A DNA stretch of 64,000 nucleotides from Paratinospora sagittata (GCA_035771175.1 CM069592.1:37712198-37776197), one strand, 5' to 3'. Counted from the stretch's first letter, positions 48,268 to 61,021 are shown. The notes: a model not told the origin generated them from the sequence alone. Numbers and translations: made by a program.

Positions 48268-50187
48268 CACTACTTACTGCTACTAGCTATAAATTAATGA
48301 GTATATATATACTAAGACAGATTCGAGAAGCGAAGGAAATGATCAATTGAAACAAAGCATGCAATGAGTTATAGGTAGGTCTGGTTTGCTTCATGCAAGG
48401 ATTTCTTGAAGAAGAAAACTGGGAAAACTTAGCGGCTTAGTTTGATCCTTTACAGCTGCTGGAAGAAATTTTTGACGGGACTGATATGACGCCACTACCT
48501 ATAAGACTATTGCACCAATGCCAATTCATCTTTTGAGTAAATACAAAAAGGTGCCATTTTATTTGTTTTTTATTTCATTAATTTATTTAATTTAATTTAT
48601 CTTTATTTTTATTTTTATTTTTATTTTAAATTCTCAGGGTACCCTAAACCTTAAAATTTCTTTGGAGTTGTTATAAATCGCATGACCAAACTATGAAAGG
48701 TCAAAATAGCCCGACCCTTTTACTAGGCCAAGACCTTGGATAGACTGGAGCTTTATAAACTGTGCTACCTTTTAAATTAAATATATAAATTTATTTTTCA
48801 TTGTCTTTTATTTCTCTAGGTACCCAAAACAAGCTATAATTATAATATTTAGGTTATTATAATTGATTAGCATGTCACATGTAACATGGTGAAAATATAT
48901 AGTATAGTCTCATCTAAGTTTACTTTGTTAGTATTACCAATAACTAGCATGTATAGATAACTAGCTAGCTATCCTTTATCTGTTGATTGCAATCTACCTA
49001 AAGTTATATATATATATATTATAATGTTGAGAGCACACATGTTTCTTCTCACATGTGCAGTCCAAGTCAATTTTCGACATTTTTCGTCCTTTTTGTTCCA
49101 TTAGCTTGCAATATATGCACTAGCCACTAGCTATCATACAAATTAATATGTACTAAAACAAAACTCAAACAGTTTTCCTTTTTCTTTTCTTTTTTTAATT
49201 GTATCAGAAATGATGCAATATTGTCTCTTAGGCAGTTTTTAATAATTCTTTTTCATTTCATTAATATTTTCAACTTTATCTTAACTACGTTCACACTCAA
49301 TAATCTGTTTATACATGAGTTTTATTCTTAATTAATAGTCCATAATCATAATTAATACAATATGATTGCTCTTATGACCATTCGTTAATAGAATTTCCTT
49401 TAATGATATTAATTCCATTACTGATCACACTTTATGATGATAATTCTTCTCCCCCACCAAATAAAAAAATAAAAAAATAAAGATAATTTTTTGGAAAATA
49501 TTCTTCTTGGTGGGAAGTTCATTATCACAAAACTTAAAAAGTTAATTATTGTAAGACCTCCTTGTCGGTCGCCCGTAATCATACCTTAAAATTAATTAAA
49601 ACAAGTCTCAAATTGCAAAGTTCAAATTAAAGTTGTAATTAAAACACCAAATTTATTTATATGTAACCTAGCTACGTTTGAATACAGATACTAATTACCG
49701 TGATAATTTCCATCATTGAATTATGCAATGACGAGTAATGTTTCATTAATTACAATACAAACTACATCACTCTAACACCCTTGTATTGCATCAAATCACA
49801 TATTCATACATGATTTAATATAATCTCAAAAGTACACCACCACAATTAATTTAACATATTCGCAATGATATTTGTATATATATATACATAGAGAGACACA
49901 CGCTAATGTTTCAGATAAAATAAATTAATTACATATTTTTCTTTTAAAGAGAAGTGACTAATTAATTAAGTTCAAGTGAAGCTAATTCACTACTAAATTA
50001 ATATAATAATAATAAAAAAATAAAACATGCAGTAGTTAAAGATAGATTAGTTGAAGATAAGGATAGATTAGTGTAAACCAAGTGTACAAACTGAATGAAT
50101 ATCATCATAATTAATAAACAACAAAGTGGGAACAAAAGTCCCTACTATTACTGACTTATATATAATTACATCGTGGATTCTATCTCA

Positions 50188-50242
<55 letters not shown>

Positions 50243-50765
50243 AAAGACCGAAGAGAACATTAGGTCAAATCTTGTCCCTCTGTATGTGCGATAGGTAGGA
50301 TATGCAAGAATCCATTTATTGTAACTATTATAATAATTTATATATATATTCATATATAGATAGCTATTGATGGATCAATTTAATTTCTTATAAAGAAATA
50401 AATATTAAATATACATATACATATATAACAGAAAACTATGGGTTTTGCTTTTGGGTGGGGGCCTTGTGTTTTGTTTTTTCTCTTGTCAACTGAGCCAATC
50501 GAATTAATGGGTATAAATTGGTCTCCACTTCCCTCCAAGTGTTTGGTAGATTGGAATTCATGAAGGGTCTCCTTGCTATAGCTATATGGATAGTAGTTCA
50601 TGAACCAAAAGAACGTCACCCTTACATGGCTTAAGTAAATTTGTTGTATCTATTGAGTGTTGTCTGGTGTGGCTTGAGGAGGTTCCATCTATTATTTTTG
50701 ATGCTCGAGGAGGAATGTCCTCTCTCCTCTTCCTTGTGAAGGTCCTTCGAATTTAAAAATAAATA
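48268..50765. other. MADS upstream region and AT-rich intergenic DNA
   Basis: The first few hundred bases should contain the MADS promoter. No gene is recognised. A (TA)n run of over 20 units lies at about 50194-50237. The stretch 50440-50640 is of more even composition (gtgtttggtagattggaattcatgaag) but has no coding support. Confidence 0.45.
50194..50237. repeat. (TA)n microsatellite
   Basis: About 22 TA units between two AT-rich stretches. Confidence 0.9.
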
Positions 50766-51031
50766 TAAAAAAGAGGTGTTAGCTAAATGATTGGATAGAG
50801 GGCCAAGTAACCGAGAGGTTGTAAGTTCGAGCCTCATCCACTTATTCTTTTTCCAAGGTATATACGAGCCCGAACGAAAAAAAATTTTAAAGTATCAGGA
50901 GGTGCCCTCTTTGCGGGCTAGGGACTTGTACACTCTTTACGGGCTAGGAACTTGTACACTCTTTGCGGGCTAGGGACTTGTACATCCTGGGATTAATCGA
51001 ATGCTCGCAAACATGCTCAGATACCCAGATC
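50766..51031 (+). mobile_element. SINE with internal triplication
   Basis: It is flanked by tttaaaaataaat (50752-50764 and 51032-51044), in low-complexity sequence. It has an A-box-like gtgttagctaaatgattggat and B-box-like taagttcgagcctc, and is related throughout to the SINE at 33830. A unit of about 29 bp (ctttgcgggctagggacttgtacact) is repeated three times at about 50910-50985, where the other copy has it once. Confidence 0.8.
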
Positions 51032-51049
51032 TTTAAAAATAAATAAATA

Positions 51050-54000
51050 AATTAATTAATTAATAGTACTCTTAAGAGTCCATGGGCCTATAAGTTATAC
51101 AATATTGCACGCCATAATTGTATCTAACAGATGTGAAACTACGCTACTACTCTCCTTGAGCATCTATAGATACAAACTCGACTAGTGCCCATCTTTGACA
51201 TAAACGCTTACTCTAATATCATGATCAATTTCATGGGTCTAACTTATCCTTAAATATAGGTTTGCGAGGATAGTGTGCCCACAATTATACATATATTGCA
51301 CATCATAATTGTAGATAAACGTTTGGGACTATGCTAAAATTTTAACTACAAGTCTCTTTCTTTGTGTATTATGAGAATTTTAAACTCTTTTTGTAAGGTT
51401 GTTTCCTATATATTTATTCTCCTTTTTGGCTATTTTGAAAGTAAAAAGGTTTATGCTTAATTTGCAGCTTGTTTATTAGTTATTAATTCCCCAAATGATT
51501 AAAAGAAGAAGACATGGCTTCCCTGATTCCTTTGACTTACCAAGAAGATGGCAATATATATAATACTACTTTTCCCTGAAGCCAATGAGACTACAAAAGA
51601 TTAGCTGAAGCTATTGAACAGTACTAAGGTGAAAAGGGTGTAAAACGATGAAAGGCATTGAAACAAGATGCAATAGTTCCATTTGAAAGAGTAAACAAAG
51701 AGAAAATGACAAAAACTTAAAAGGACCCAACAAAAATAAAAAATAAAAAATAAAAAAAATAAAAAGAATTGAAAATTTTATATTGATATGATGGATCGTT
51801 TATGCTCTCCCTGTGTCTCTTCCAAGTGGATTCACTGATTTATAATATGAATGATCAATTAGCAGAAATATGATGTATTAAAGGTACAAAAAATAGTGGA
51901 TCTATAGTATTGTGCACTCTGCCCACTATAACTTACCTCTATTATTATAATATCAAAAGTTTTAAAACTCATGATGAAATTATTTTTTTCATTCTCTATT
52001 TATAATTAAAATCCCTGAAAAATCTTAGTATTGTTTTTAGATTTTTACTATAGCTACCTTAAGGTAAAAATAATAATTTAACAAAATAATAAAAGCTACC
52101 CTAATCGAGGATTATACATCTTCTTAAATAATAAAAGTAGATTATATTTCTTAAGAAGTGCACGTACATTATTTAGAAATGACATATTCTAATAATTTTA
52201 TTTGTTTTTGTACCCTAAATGCTGCAAGTTGTGGGTTCCACTCACAAGTAAGTACAAAGTTCACTCAATCACATCCAAGTTAAATCAACCCATAAACCAT
52301 CGACACGTAAGCTAGAAGAAAGTTAAAAGAGACAGTCATACGAACGCGTGTCACGATATGAGTAAAAGCTTACGTAGTTTCACTGCGCCCGCGACGCATT
52401 TCGACGGTCCGAGGAAATCAATGGCACACGCGTCAGAGTCCACCACCTTCCGCTAAAGTGTTCTGAACGCGTCGGTTTTCCATTGGCTACAACTGCGTAA
52501 ATCAAAACTCTTTTAAACTATTTTTTTACCCTTCTGTAGCTGGCTAAGAGTCGCCATTTCCTAAGAAGTAGGAGAGCTCCATGGCTAGTTTTACAAGAAT
52601 ATTAGGGCTGATTTTGCTTTAGAGTCTAATCTTTCATGGATCCTTCTGTTTGGAGTTTCATATATTCCTTTTAATTTCCATATCTCAACTTATAAAATTT
52701 AATATTGCTATCATTTTCCTTGTTTAATCTATTGGTATATTGGTGATTAATCTTCTCAACAAATAATTATATAGTTTTAAGATGTTGATTAAAATTAGAA
52801 TTAAATCTTGCTATTGTATATGGGGATTAATTATTGAAATGATGCTCCAATTTTTCTTTTAAAAAAATTAAAAAAAAGTCTGGAGTTGATTTTAATATAA
52901 TATTACTTGACTTTACAATTAATGTACTTATACAAACTCTTGATAACTAGGGACAATTATATATATTTAATGTACAATAATTTATAACAAAATCATTGAA
53001 AGATGCATACATTATGTAAATATGAGCAACTAAATAAGTAAACGAAGCTTCTACTTCAAAAATAAACTTTAGCACAATGACTAAGAATACATATGTAGTA
53101 TTTAGAAAATTATTTAGAACTCACTATAAATATTCCGACAATTTACACTTTCTGAAAGTATATATGCAATGTGATCGGTAGTATCTTTTGTACCTTATCT
53201 TATCAACAAGTCTTTTCAATCACTAACATAGGTATTGAAGACACTCTTATCAACAATATTATATTAATGTCCCTTTTTATGATTGACATTATAATGGTAC
53301 CATTTGTCGAGCAGTAGTTCGAGTTAAGTTGAGCACTTCCTACCGAGCACAAGGCCGCAATATGCGCACTACTTAATAAGTAAATGAGTCCAAGCATCTT
53401 TTAGCTCTATTCCCGTGCCTATTCATCCATCGTTGTATATACCTCATCTCAATTCAAATATTACTTTTTGTCTAAACACGTCCATCAATGCATAAAATAT
53501 GGATGTAATATTAATGCAGCTAATTTATATTCTTCGCTATCAAATAAACTATAAGTAAATAGTTTCATACTTAGATCTCGATTTAATAATTAAAAGAATT
53601 TAGATCAAGTACGTAGTTTCTAATATGGTATCAGAGCTTTTTTTTTTTAAGATAAATGTGTTTCATAAATAGCCATGATACGGCTAAGAACAATACATTT
53701 TGATGAACAAAGTAAAGGAACAAAATAGAACATAATCGTGAAAGACTTACTTCGATTAGAACTCGCACAACATTCATCTTGAAAGAAGAAGAAGAAGAAG
53801 AAGAAGAAGAAGACATCAACCATTCTTGGCAATGTCAAAATGCAGGTTAACCTTGTTATATATCTTCTTTATCTCATGGTTTTTGCCCTAGTAGACAACT
53901 AACTATATTTGATACATGCACATACCTCTCTTTTATAAACAATTTTAATCATGTCGTTACACTTAACAATTTTCAACACTGTATGAATGACATTTTGAAT

Positions 54001-54263
54001 GTTAGGACTATTAATTTCATATCATCCCAAGTGCATGGCTTGCGAATTAAAGACTTGGTAGTAAGATACCGATATGTTTTCAGGTACACCAAATCTATTC
54101 CATGTCCGTTGATGAAAGGAGACACTACAACAAATATCTATTCAACATGGGCAATGTTACAATAATACAAAAGGTAATATGTTTCTTTAACTCAATTAGT
54201 GAGGTCTGATGAATGTACATCATATATGATTTTAAAAATCATTATATAGATGTTCGAATATAT
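51050..54263. other. Gene-free intergenic DNA
   Basis: No coding sequence is recognised. At 52330-52510 the composition becomes more GC-rich and contains several acgcgt/gcgtc phrases, followed at 52580 by ATGGCTAGTTTTACAAG opening only 13 codons; this could be a decayed promoter and first exon. A (GAA)n run of about eight units lies at 53789-53812. No other structure is seen. Confidence 0.4.
53789..53812. repeat. (GAA)n microsatellite
   Basis: Eight uninterrupted GAA units in intergenic DNA. Confidence 0.85.
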
Positions 54264-54292
54264 ATATACTACAAAAAAAAAAAAAACCCTTT

Positions 54293-54482
54293 TTTTTATT
54301 ATTGAGATTTTGGTGCCCAGGTGACGTCCTCCTTCCGCTTCGCGCCTGGACTTCAGGTAACTGTCGGGCGCCAAAACGGAGATCTCTCACAACGAAATTT
54401 TCTGCATCCACAAAGATTCGAAACCGAGACTTCTTGCTTAAGCGACCAGGGTCCTTCCACCCAAACTAGCTAACCCTGATTG
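54293..54482 (-). mobile_element. SINE inserted in the left end of the CACTA element
   Basis: Read on the minus strand it starts ccaatcagggttagctagtttggg (A-box-like), then has gtctcggtttcgaatc (B-box-like) and gaccctggtcgcttaagc, and continues to cacctgggcaccaaaatctcaataat plus a short poly-A. The A-tract plus ccctt / cctttc before and after it form an imperfect TSD. Confidence 0.7.
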
Positions 54483-55513
54483 GTAAGAAAAAAAAAAAAA
54501 AAAACCTTTCAATAGCATCACATTATAGCATTATTTTTAAATGCTATTAAAAATAAGTATTTAATGACATTTTAGTAGATAATGCTGAAGAAATAGGTAA
54601 CATTTTTAATTAATAGCATTTACTTACTAAAACATAGCAGTTGTAAGAAAAAAACAATTGTGCCCCTAATCTACAGCAAATAAAATGGGTTAAAATTTTG
54701 CACGCCTCCTTAATCGTCGATTCGTTCGTTCCCGCACGAATTTTCTTTACGTCATTCATCAATTCAAAAACCCATTCTTAGCGCACAAATAAAAAGCTTT
54801 CCGTTTCGACGAGAAATCTCTAAAGGTTTCAGAGTAGAATCCTTTTTTAAGATGAGATTTCAGATTCAACAAACTTTTCGCCAATCCGAAACAGCTCAAT
54901 CAGATCATGAAATTGTCATCGCACTAGTCTTCACATCCGCCTCCAGATCTGCATGAGACGACATCGTTTATCCTCTTGATCTCCTTTCATCTCTACGAAC
55001 TACGACATCGAGCGGATCAATTTGATCGCGCGACCTCTTTGCTTCCACTGTTGTAAGTACCATCTTGAATCTTACTCGTCTGAAATCCTAGAGATCATTG
55101 GAACCCTATTGCAGCGACGTATACGGAGAAGAAGATAGTACTGAGAGCATTTGTTATTTATGCTTTCTAGGGTTTCATTTCCGTGTAATTAAGAACGAAT
55201 TGTTCGTCTTTCAGTTTGTTTTTCCTGACTTTTGGTAGATTTTATTTATTTATTTATTTGAGGTTGTGATTTGATCTGCAATGTTGTTAGTTTTTCTACC
55301 TTTAAGGACAAGTTTGTGGACCGTGATTTTCATGCTGCAGTTGGCTTCTCATGTTGTTTTATTGAGTTGATTTGATTTTGATAATTTTCAATTGGACTTC
55401 ACATGTGTTGGGTTGGGTTGGGTTCGTGCGATTTTCGTAATTTGGTTATCGTTTTTATGTGATTTTGATGAAATTTGCTCTCTCTCTCTTTTTATGTGAT
55501 TTTGATGAAATTT

Positions 55514-55514
<1 letters not shown>

Positions 55515-55591
<77 letters not shown>
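55515..55591. repeat. (CT)n microsatellite, 77 bp
   Basis: About 38 CT units, inside the CACTA element. Just before it a 38-bp unit (ttttatgtgattttgatgaaatttg plus CT repeats) is tandemly duplicated. Confidence 0.95.
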
Positions 55592-55594
<3 letters not shown>

Positions 55595-56814
55595 GTCTGG
55601 TCTCTTGCAGTTGAGTTTAATTAAGTTAAGCAGAACGTTTAATCTTTTTTTCAGAACGTTGCAAATTTTCTGAGTTGCGGAGCTTCACTTGCTCGCCTAG
55701 GTTCGATTGGTTCCACCATTCTTATTGTTGATACGAATATTGTTCTCCATCAGGTAGTTTCTTCTTTTACTTATTTTTTTTTTTAACTGCTCTATTTTTT
55801 TATTGATTCAATTATGTTCACCAATCTATTGCAATCTTTTTTTTCTTTTTTTCCTAAAGGATTAGTTTGAATTGGAGTAGTAGGTTTCAATGGATTCAAA
55901 AGAGGAATGTTGGGTTTAAATTTGGTTTTTTTTTTCATGATTTGGTATCTTTTGATTTTTTTTGTGAGAGTGATTGTTTGAAATATATATATATATATAG
56001 GAGTGTTTATGTTCTATGCAAGAAAGTTGTTTGATGAAATGTTTGTGAGAGAAAATTATTTGACATTTTGTGTCAAATGGTTTATATTTTTGAGTTTGAT
56101 TAATGGCAAGGTAATGTACATCCTAGACGGAATACTTAACAATATATTGAAACCTGTAGTTTGTTAATTAGTAGAAAGTATGATGTGCATATCCATGTGT
56201 TTAGAAAAAAAAAAAAAAAAAAAGAAACTTAGAACCCTTTCTCAATAGACTGATCAACTTGGGACAACAGAAGATCATATTTAGGAAAACATCAATTTTA
56301 TTATTCATGTACTTTAAACAATTAAGACTTTTTATTTTTATTTGTAGGTGTTGTTGAATGTAGATTTACCTATTTTCCTTCAATATAACTTGTATGAAAT
56401 ATACTTTTTATTTTCAATGGTCAATGAAGTGTAATTTTAATAGATTGAAAGATATATAGTCATAGAAGCAAGGACAATATAGAATGGAAACAGATCATTA
56501 TACAAGCAAGGACATCAAGCATAGCATTTTTTTTCTTTCTATTACCATAGCATTTTTAGATGCCTATGGAAGTTTTAGAAAATGAGACACTCATAGCACC
56601 TTTAATTAACTATAGTTGTTTTGAAGTTAAGACATGAAACTCTTATCATAGCACTTTAAAAAAGCAATAAAACACTTTTATAGCATTTTATAAAAGCAAT
56701 GTTGAGTCATTGTTATAAAAGCTATCAAAGTCAATCTTAAGATAGCGTATATAAAATGCTATAATAAATAAAATACTTTTGATAGCATGGGCTGTCATAG
56801 CACATGGAAAAATG

Positions 56815-56816
<2 letters not shown>

Positions 56817-56849
<33 letters not shown>
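56817..56849. repeat. (TA)n microsatellite in the CACTA subterminal region
   Basis: About 16 TA units between subterminal repeats of the CACTA element. Confidence 0.85.
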
Positions 56850-56852
<3 letters not shown>

Positions 56853-57668
56853 GATACCGTAGCATTTTTTAAAAGCTATAAAGTTAAAGGGGTTGTGTTC
56901 TTTTAGTGATATATATTAAATTTTCATATCTTTATATTCACAATAGTTTGAGGTACATAAGTTGTTGGAAGGACTTTCATATCCCAAATGAAATATGAAA
57001 CGATTTGTTGAAAATGTTTGAAATAGGTAGTGAAAAGCCCATATAGGCTCTCCCATGCTATGCAAAAAATCATATATTGATAAAAGAAAGAAGATAATAT
57101 TGATTGTACCACATTCTGCCATCTATTGTCATGTCTTAAAATACTATATATGTAATATTTGAGCATGATATAATATTCAATTGTCTATTGTTTCCGTGAT
57201 AGATGATCATGAAAGTTAAGAAAATGCTAAAGTAACATTCAAATGTAGCATCACTCTAAAAGTTATGTGGAGAGAAATTTGGATTTATAAATCATACCAG
57301 CTGGTAATTCTCACCGTTTCTTTGCCTCTCTGTTATTATCCTCCTTTATTACATGAGAGATAAGTTTTTCAAACCTAGGTAAATAATGTTTTGACGCTAA
57401 TTAAACCTTGATTGAGAAAGCTTAAATGTGTAGGTAAATTACTTGCTTATTATCAAAGGCTTCAAGGCGTGCTAGGGTAAGCAATCTTTATCACTGACTT
57501 TTGTGTCTAAGACTGAGCTTCAAAACTATGTACTTATGTAGTTGTTGAGTAGTTTATGGTCTTTTTTTAATCCTAGTAAATCATAAGTTCTTCCCAATTA
57601 AAATTATTACATATGTATGTTTAGGAATCCCATTTTACACTAACTAAAGCTTGATTGAGAAATCTTAA

Positions 57669-57907
57669 GGTCTCATTTGGGAGAGTTTTTCCAAAGTGTT
57701 TTTGGAGAAGCACATCTAAAAGTGTTTTTGGAGCAAAAATACTTTTGGTGTTCGGCAACACCTATTTCTAGTCAAACTGCATGCAATTGGAAAAACTAGT
57801 TTTCTACTTTTAAAAGAAGCTAAGTAAGACCAGTTTTTTTTAAAAGTGTTTTTTCTAAAATAGCTTCTTGAAAAAGAGCTTTTGGAAAATCACTCCCAAA
57901 CGGGGCC
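57669..57907. mobile_element. PIF/Harbinger (Tourist-like) MITE, 239 bp
   Basis: TIRs ggtctcatttgggagag and, from the other end, ggccccgtttgggagtg, each followed by ttttccaaa, are flanked by TAA on both sides (57666-57668, 57908-57910). The 3-bp TAA/TTA TSD and GG(C/T)C-type ends are characteristic of PIF/Harbinger. Non-coding. Confidence 0.8.
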
Positions 57908-58217
57908 TAATTAAATAGGTTAGAAATTAATTGCTTATTGTCAAAGGCTTTTAAGGTATAAATGTAATAGGATAAGCAATCTTTACCGCGACTTTTGTGC
58001 CCAAGACTCAGCTTCAAAACTATGTACATGTACAACTTTAGAGTATTTTCAGTTTTTCTTTTTCCTAGTAAAATCATAAGTTCTTCCCTATTAAAGTTAC
58101 TACATATTTATATTTAGGAATCCTATTTTTATCTAAAATGCAAGAGGACAGTTCGTTGCACCTCCCACCCATTGGGCAAATAATGAATAAGTTGTCGTAT
58201 AGGGACATTGATACAAG

Positions 58218-58759
58218 TAGGGTTGGAAAAATGGGTCTGGACCGGTTTGTCTGCTTTCGTCTGGCCTGCTTTAAAACGTGAACGGATAAAGTCTTTTAAA
58301 AATTAGGCCGGGTATGGACAAAATGCTTTTGTCCGTTTTAAAAGTCGGATTGAGTTCGAATAAAAGCTTTAAAAATCGGGTACCCAGTTCTTATTTAATA
58401 AAGTGGATAAATAAATATGTTACAATATATTTTAATTAGTTAATGTCCTATCTTGTTGAACCTTTTTTTATTTATATTTCTTCTAAATTTTTTCTTTCTT
58501 TATTTTCTTCCTTCTTCATTTCTATTGACACGAGATCACTATTTTTTTAATGAAAAAACATACTTTACCATCATATATTTTTGAAAAAGTATACAAGTAC
58601 GGACAAAACTAGCTACCTAATTTTTAAAATATACAGGTATGAACAAACATTTGTTATCTACTTTTCAAATTGAGCCGGATACGAACATGTTATATGTCCT
58701 TTAGTATAAGACGTTGTCTGTACCAATTCCCACCCATACCCAGTTTTTTGCCACCCTTG
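58218..58759. mobile_element. hAT-type MITE, 542 bp
   Basis: The left end is TAGGGTTGGAAAAATGGGT; the right end read inward is CAAGGGTGGCAAAAAACTGGGT, an imperfect TIR. The TSD is GATACAAG (58210-58217) and GATACAAA (58760-58767), 7 of 8 bases. Subterminal cgggta/tacccg repeats occur. The layout is similar to the element at 16064 but the sequence family is different. Confidence 0.75.
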
Positions 58760-60256
58760 GATACAAAGTCTCTTTTAAGTATACATTTATGATATATCAA
58801 AGTTATAATACTCGACAATTAATTACGAATCTCTTGTTTCCATAAAAACCCATCTATATAGACGTTTATCTGCATTTTCTTTCTTTCATTGCTGTGCTGA
58901 AGATTGAATTAGGCTGAGCAGGCTTGAGAAACCTTGCCAGTTCCCTTCGAAACTCTGATTGATTCCGTAGTTGTTTGGATCTTGATTGCTCTAGTCTAAT
59001 TTCCCCTTTCTTAAGATATTAGAAAACAAAGTTATGATAGATGAGGAAATGACAAGTTTTTGTCAAACTTTACTATTATTTTTTTGACTTTCATAAATAA
59101 ATTATTCGGATATTAATTAAGGTAGCCCCCTAAATGTTATATTTTATTTCAAATCATTGAAGATCTGCCAAATCATAATTAAAAAAAAAACTATATATGG
59201 ATTAAAAAAAGAACCATTTAACTACTTTCATTAATCTATTTTAACTAGTAGAGATGCCTCTATTGGAGTGCCAAACTGAGCTTTCTTTTTAAATTTCTTT
59301 TTGCAGACCTTGTCCAAAACGTGAAAGCAATGCTTTTTTATTTATTTCTTTTTTCATGTTAGGTGTTTTTTCAATTCACACTTTCTAATCAATGCTAACT
59401 TTTTAAGCAAAACTATAAGTCCTGAAATAGTAAATATTTTCTTGTGGGTAAAATAATCTCAACTGATTGAGTGGCCAAGCAGCAATGCCTGGTTATCATT
59501 TCATTGCTTTTAACATGCAATTTCTCAAATAGGTTAGTTAATTAAAATGCCTGATTATCATTCCATTGCTTTTAACAATTTCTTGAACCTGTTTCTTATT
59601 AAATTCATAGAACCCCCTTAGAAAATGAAATAATATTGTCATAAACCTCCTAGAAAATAAAATTAAAGGTTTTTTTTTTTAATGTCAATAAAAGTAAAGA
59701 TTGAACTCAGGTTTGTTGGAGAAAAAAAAAAGTATTATACTGTAATTACCAGGGGCTGTTCTCTGTGAAAAGAGGTAGTTTTTCAATGTTTTGACCCTAC
59801 GCTTCATCTCTTTAATCATGCATTCCACCATCTCTATTATTAATTACTAAAACATTAATGTAACTAATTAATCAGCCGACCTATTCACCACGAATTTAAG
59901 TAGAAGTTGATATATATAACGAAATGGGCATATAAGTACAAGATCCACCAGTACCATTCTGTTGACTTACAAGGCTTAATTGTTGAATACTCTATTGCAA
60001 TTTCATTTTATTATTATTATTATTATTATAGTGACACAACTTCTGTCGGCCTATGCTTTTTCAAACAGAAAAAATAAAAGAAAAACGTGTAGTAAAAATA
60101 CGAATGAGTGGTATGTAAAATGGAAGTTAATTAAATAAAGGTTGTCTAATTAAGCGGTGGGAAAATATAAGTTAAGAAATTTGGTGGATTGGACTTTGGA
60201 GGAGGAGGTATTTTAAACAAGCCTAATTGTCCAAGTAGGTAGTTTTTAAAATGATA

Positions 60257-60260
<4 letters not shown>

Positions 60261-60296
<36 letters not shown>
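60261..60296. repeat. (CT)n tract upstream of the membrane protein gene
   Basis: About 17 CT units with further CT-rich sequence to 60335, about 250 bp before the ATG. Pyrimidine patches of this sort are common in plant core promoters and 5' UTRs. Confidence 0.7.
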
Positions 60297-60445
60297 ATCT
60301 GTCATCTCTATCCTCTCTCATTTCTCATCTCTATCTTAAAAAAGAGGAGAAGAAACCTCCCCAATCCCAAACATGAGGCCCTGAAAATTAATCCCAGCTT
60401 CCAAGTATTGGGAACAGATCATTATCCCAACAAAACCCAGAATGA

Positions 60446-60453
60446 TATAAAAA
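60446..60453 (+). promoter_or_regulatory. Possible TATA box of the 60557 gene
   Basis: TATAAAAA lies about 104 bp before the ATG, which would give a 5' UTR of about 75 nt. If instead transcription starts upstream near the CT tract, this is just leader sequence. Confidence 0.4.
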
Positions 60454-60556
60454 CAAAGAGCAAAAACTGAGGTTGAGGAAAAAAAAATTCTATCTTGATT
60501 GCCTTTTCCTCCTATAACTTTTCTGGTGTTATAGTCAAATCATATAATCTGAGAAG

Positions 60557-61021
60557 ATGAGAGATCAAGATCAACAATCAAGGCTGTTCTACGAGCTCTG
60601 TGCTCTGGTTCTGAACATCGTTCGATCTCCTGATTCTCTTATTCCGTTCTCATCATCATCTTCTACTACTACTACTACTCCTACTACGGTTCCTAATAAT
60701 AATACATCAAGGAGAACGCAATCGTTGACGCCAATCTCTCCTGCTGGATTCGCTTCTTTGCTTCTGGGAATTTCTCTTGCGTTAATGCTTTGTGGGTCTG
60801 TGACTTTCATGATTGGATTCATATTGATGCCTTGGGTTCTAGGATTGGTGATGGTTCTGTACTTCTTTGGAATTCTTTCGAGTCTATCTGGATTGGGTCG
60901 GGCGATTTTTGGTCCCGTCATGTCACCGCCATCACCAACAACACCACCGTCGACGAAGGAGATTTCTGGTGAGGGTTTCCGTTCCTCGGTGCTAGGAATT
61001 TTCCCCATCATGCCCTTTTGA
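60557..61021 (+). CDS. Unknown plant membrane protein, 154 aa, one exon
   Basis: The frame starts MRDQDQQSRLFYELCALVLN, which has an amphipathic look, and is followed by a Ser/Thr/Asn low-complexity linker (residues 32-56, partly an ACT repeat). Two hydrophobic segments lie at about 63-89 (AGFASLLLGISLALMLCGSVTF) and 91-110 (MPWVLGLVMVLYFFGILSSL), separated by a short turn with Pro. A Pro/Ser/Thr tail follows. This predicts a hairpin two-pass membrane protein with both ends on the same side. Similar short membrane proteins of unknown function occur across land plants, but I cannot name the family. The coding region has a higher GC content than its flanks, supporting a real gene. Confidence 0.78.
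   Translation: MRDQDQQSRLFYELCALVLNIVRSPDSLIPFSSSSSTTTTTPTTVPNNNTSRRTQSLTPISPAGFASLLLGISLALMLCGSVTFMIGFILMPWVLGLVMVLYFFGILSSLSGLGRAIFGPVMSPPSPTTPPSTKEISGEGFRSSVLGIFPIMPF

Larger units (their letters stand above)
54267..56908. mobile_element. Non-autonomous CACTA (En/Spm-like) element, about 2.6 kb
   Basis: The right end, read inward on the minus strand, is CACTAAAAGAACACAACCCC followed by tttaactttatagc. The left end (from 54267) is TACTACAAAAAA...AACCC, then after a SINE insertion cctttcaatagca, aligning with the right end. ATA flanks both sides (54264-54266, 56909-56911), the 3-bp TSD expected of CACTA. Multiple subterminal copies of atagcattt / aaatgcta occur in both orientations at 54510-54640 and 56520-56880, another CACTA hallmark. 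No transposase is encoded. The first base of the left end is T, not C. The TSD lies in TA-rich sequence, so it is weak evidence alone. Confidence 0.7.
56912..60556. other. Intergenic region with two MITEs, upstream of the 60557 gene
   Basis: Apart from the MITEs at 57669 and 58218, no gene is recognised. About 57400-57660 and 57890-58140 share long similar phrases (tattaaagc-tgattgagaaa, gctttcaaggc, gcttcaaaactatgtac), so the Harbinger-type MITE sits within, or between copies of, a ~250-bp duplicated segment. A (ATT)n run lies near 60010-60030 and (CT)n at 60261-60296. Confidence 0.45.

Noticed and set aside
50440..50640. Possible miRNA precursor
   Set aside because: No extended stem pairing a 21-nt arm was found by eye and no known plant miRNA sequence was recognised.
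52580..52621. Short frame MASFTRILGLILL with signal-peptide look
   Set aside because: Stops after 13 codons with no supporting downstream exon; noted only as possible decay product.
54192..54374. 60-codon minus-strand frame
   Set aside because: Arises from SINE and A/T-rich CACTA end sequence.
60589..61011. 140-codon minus-strand frame
   Set aside because: Antisense shadow of the plus-strand membrane protein, which has the plausible transmembrane pattern and start context.
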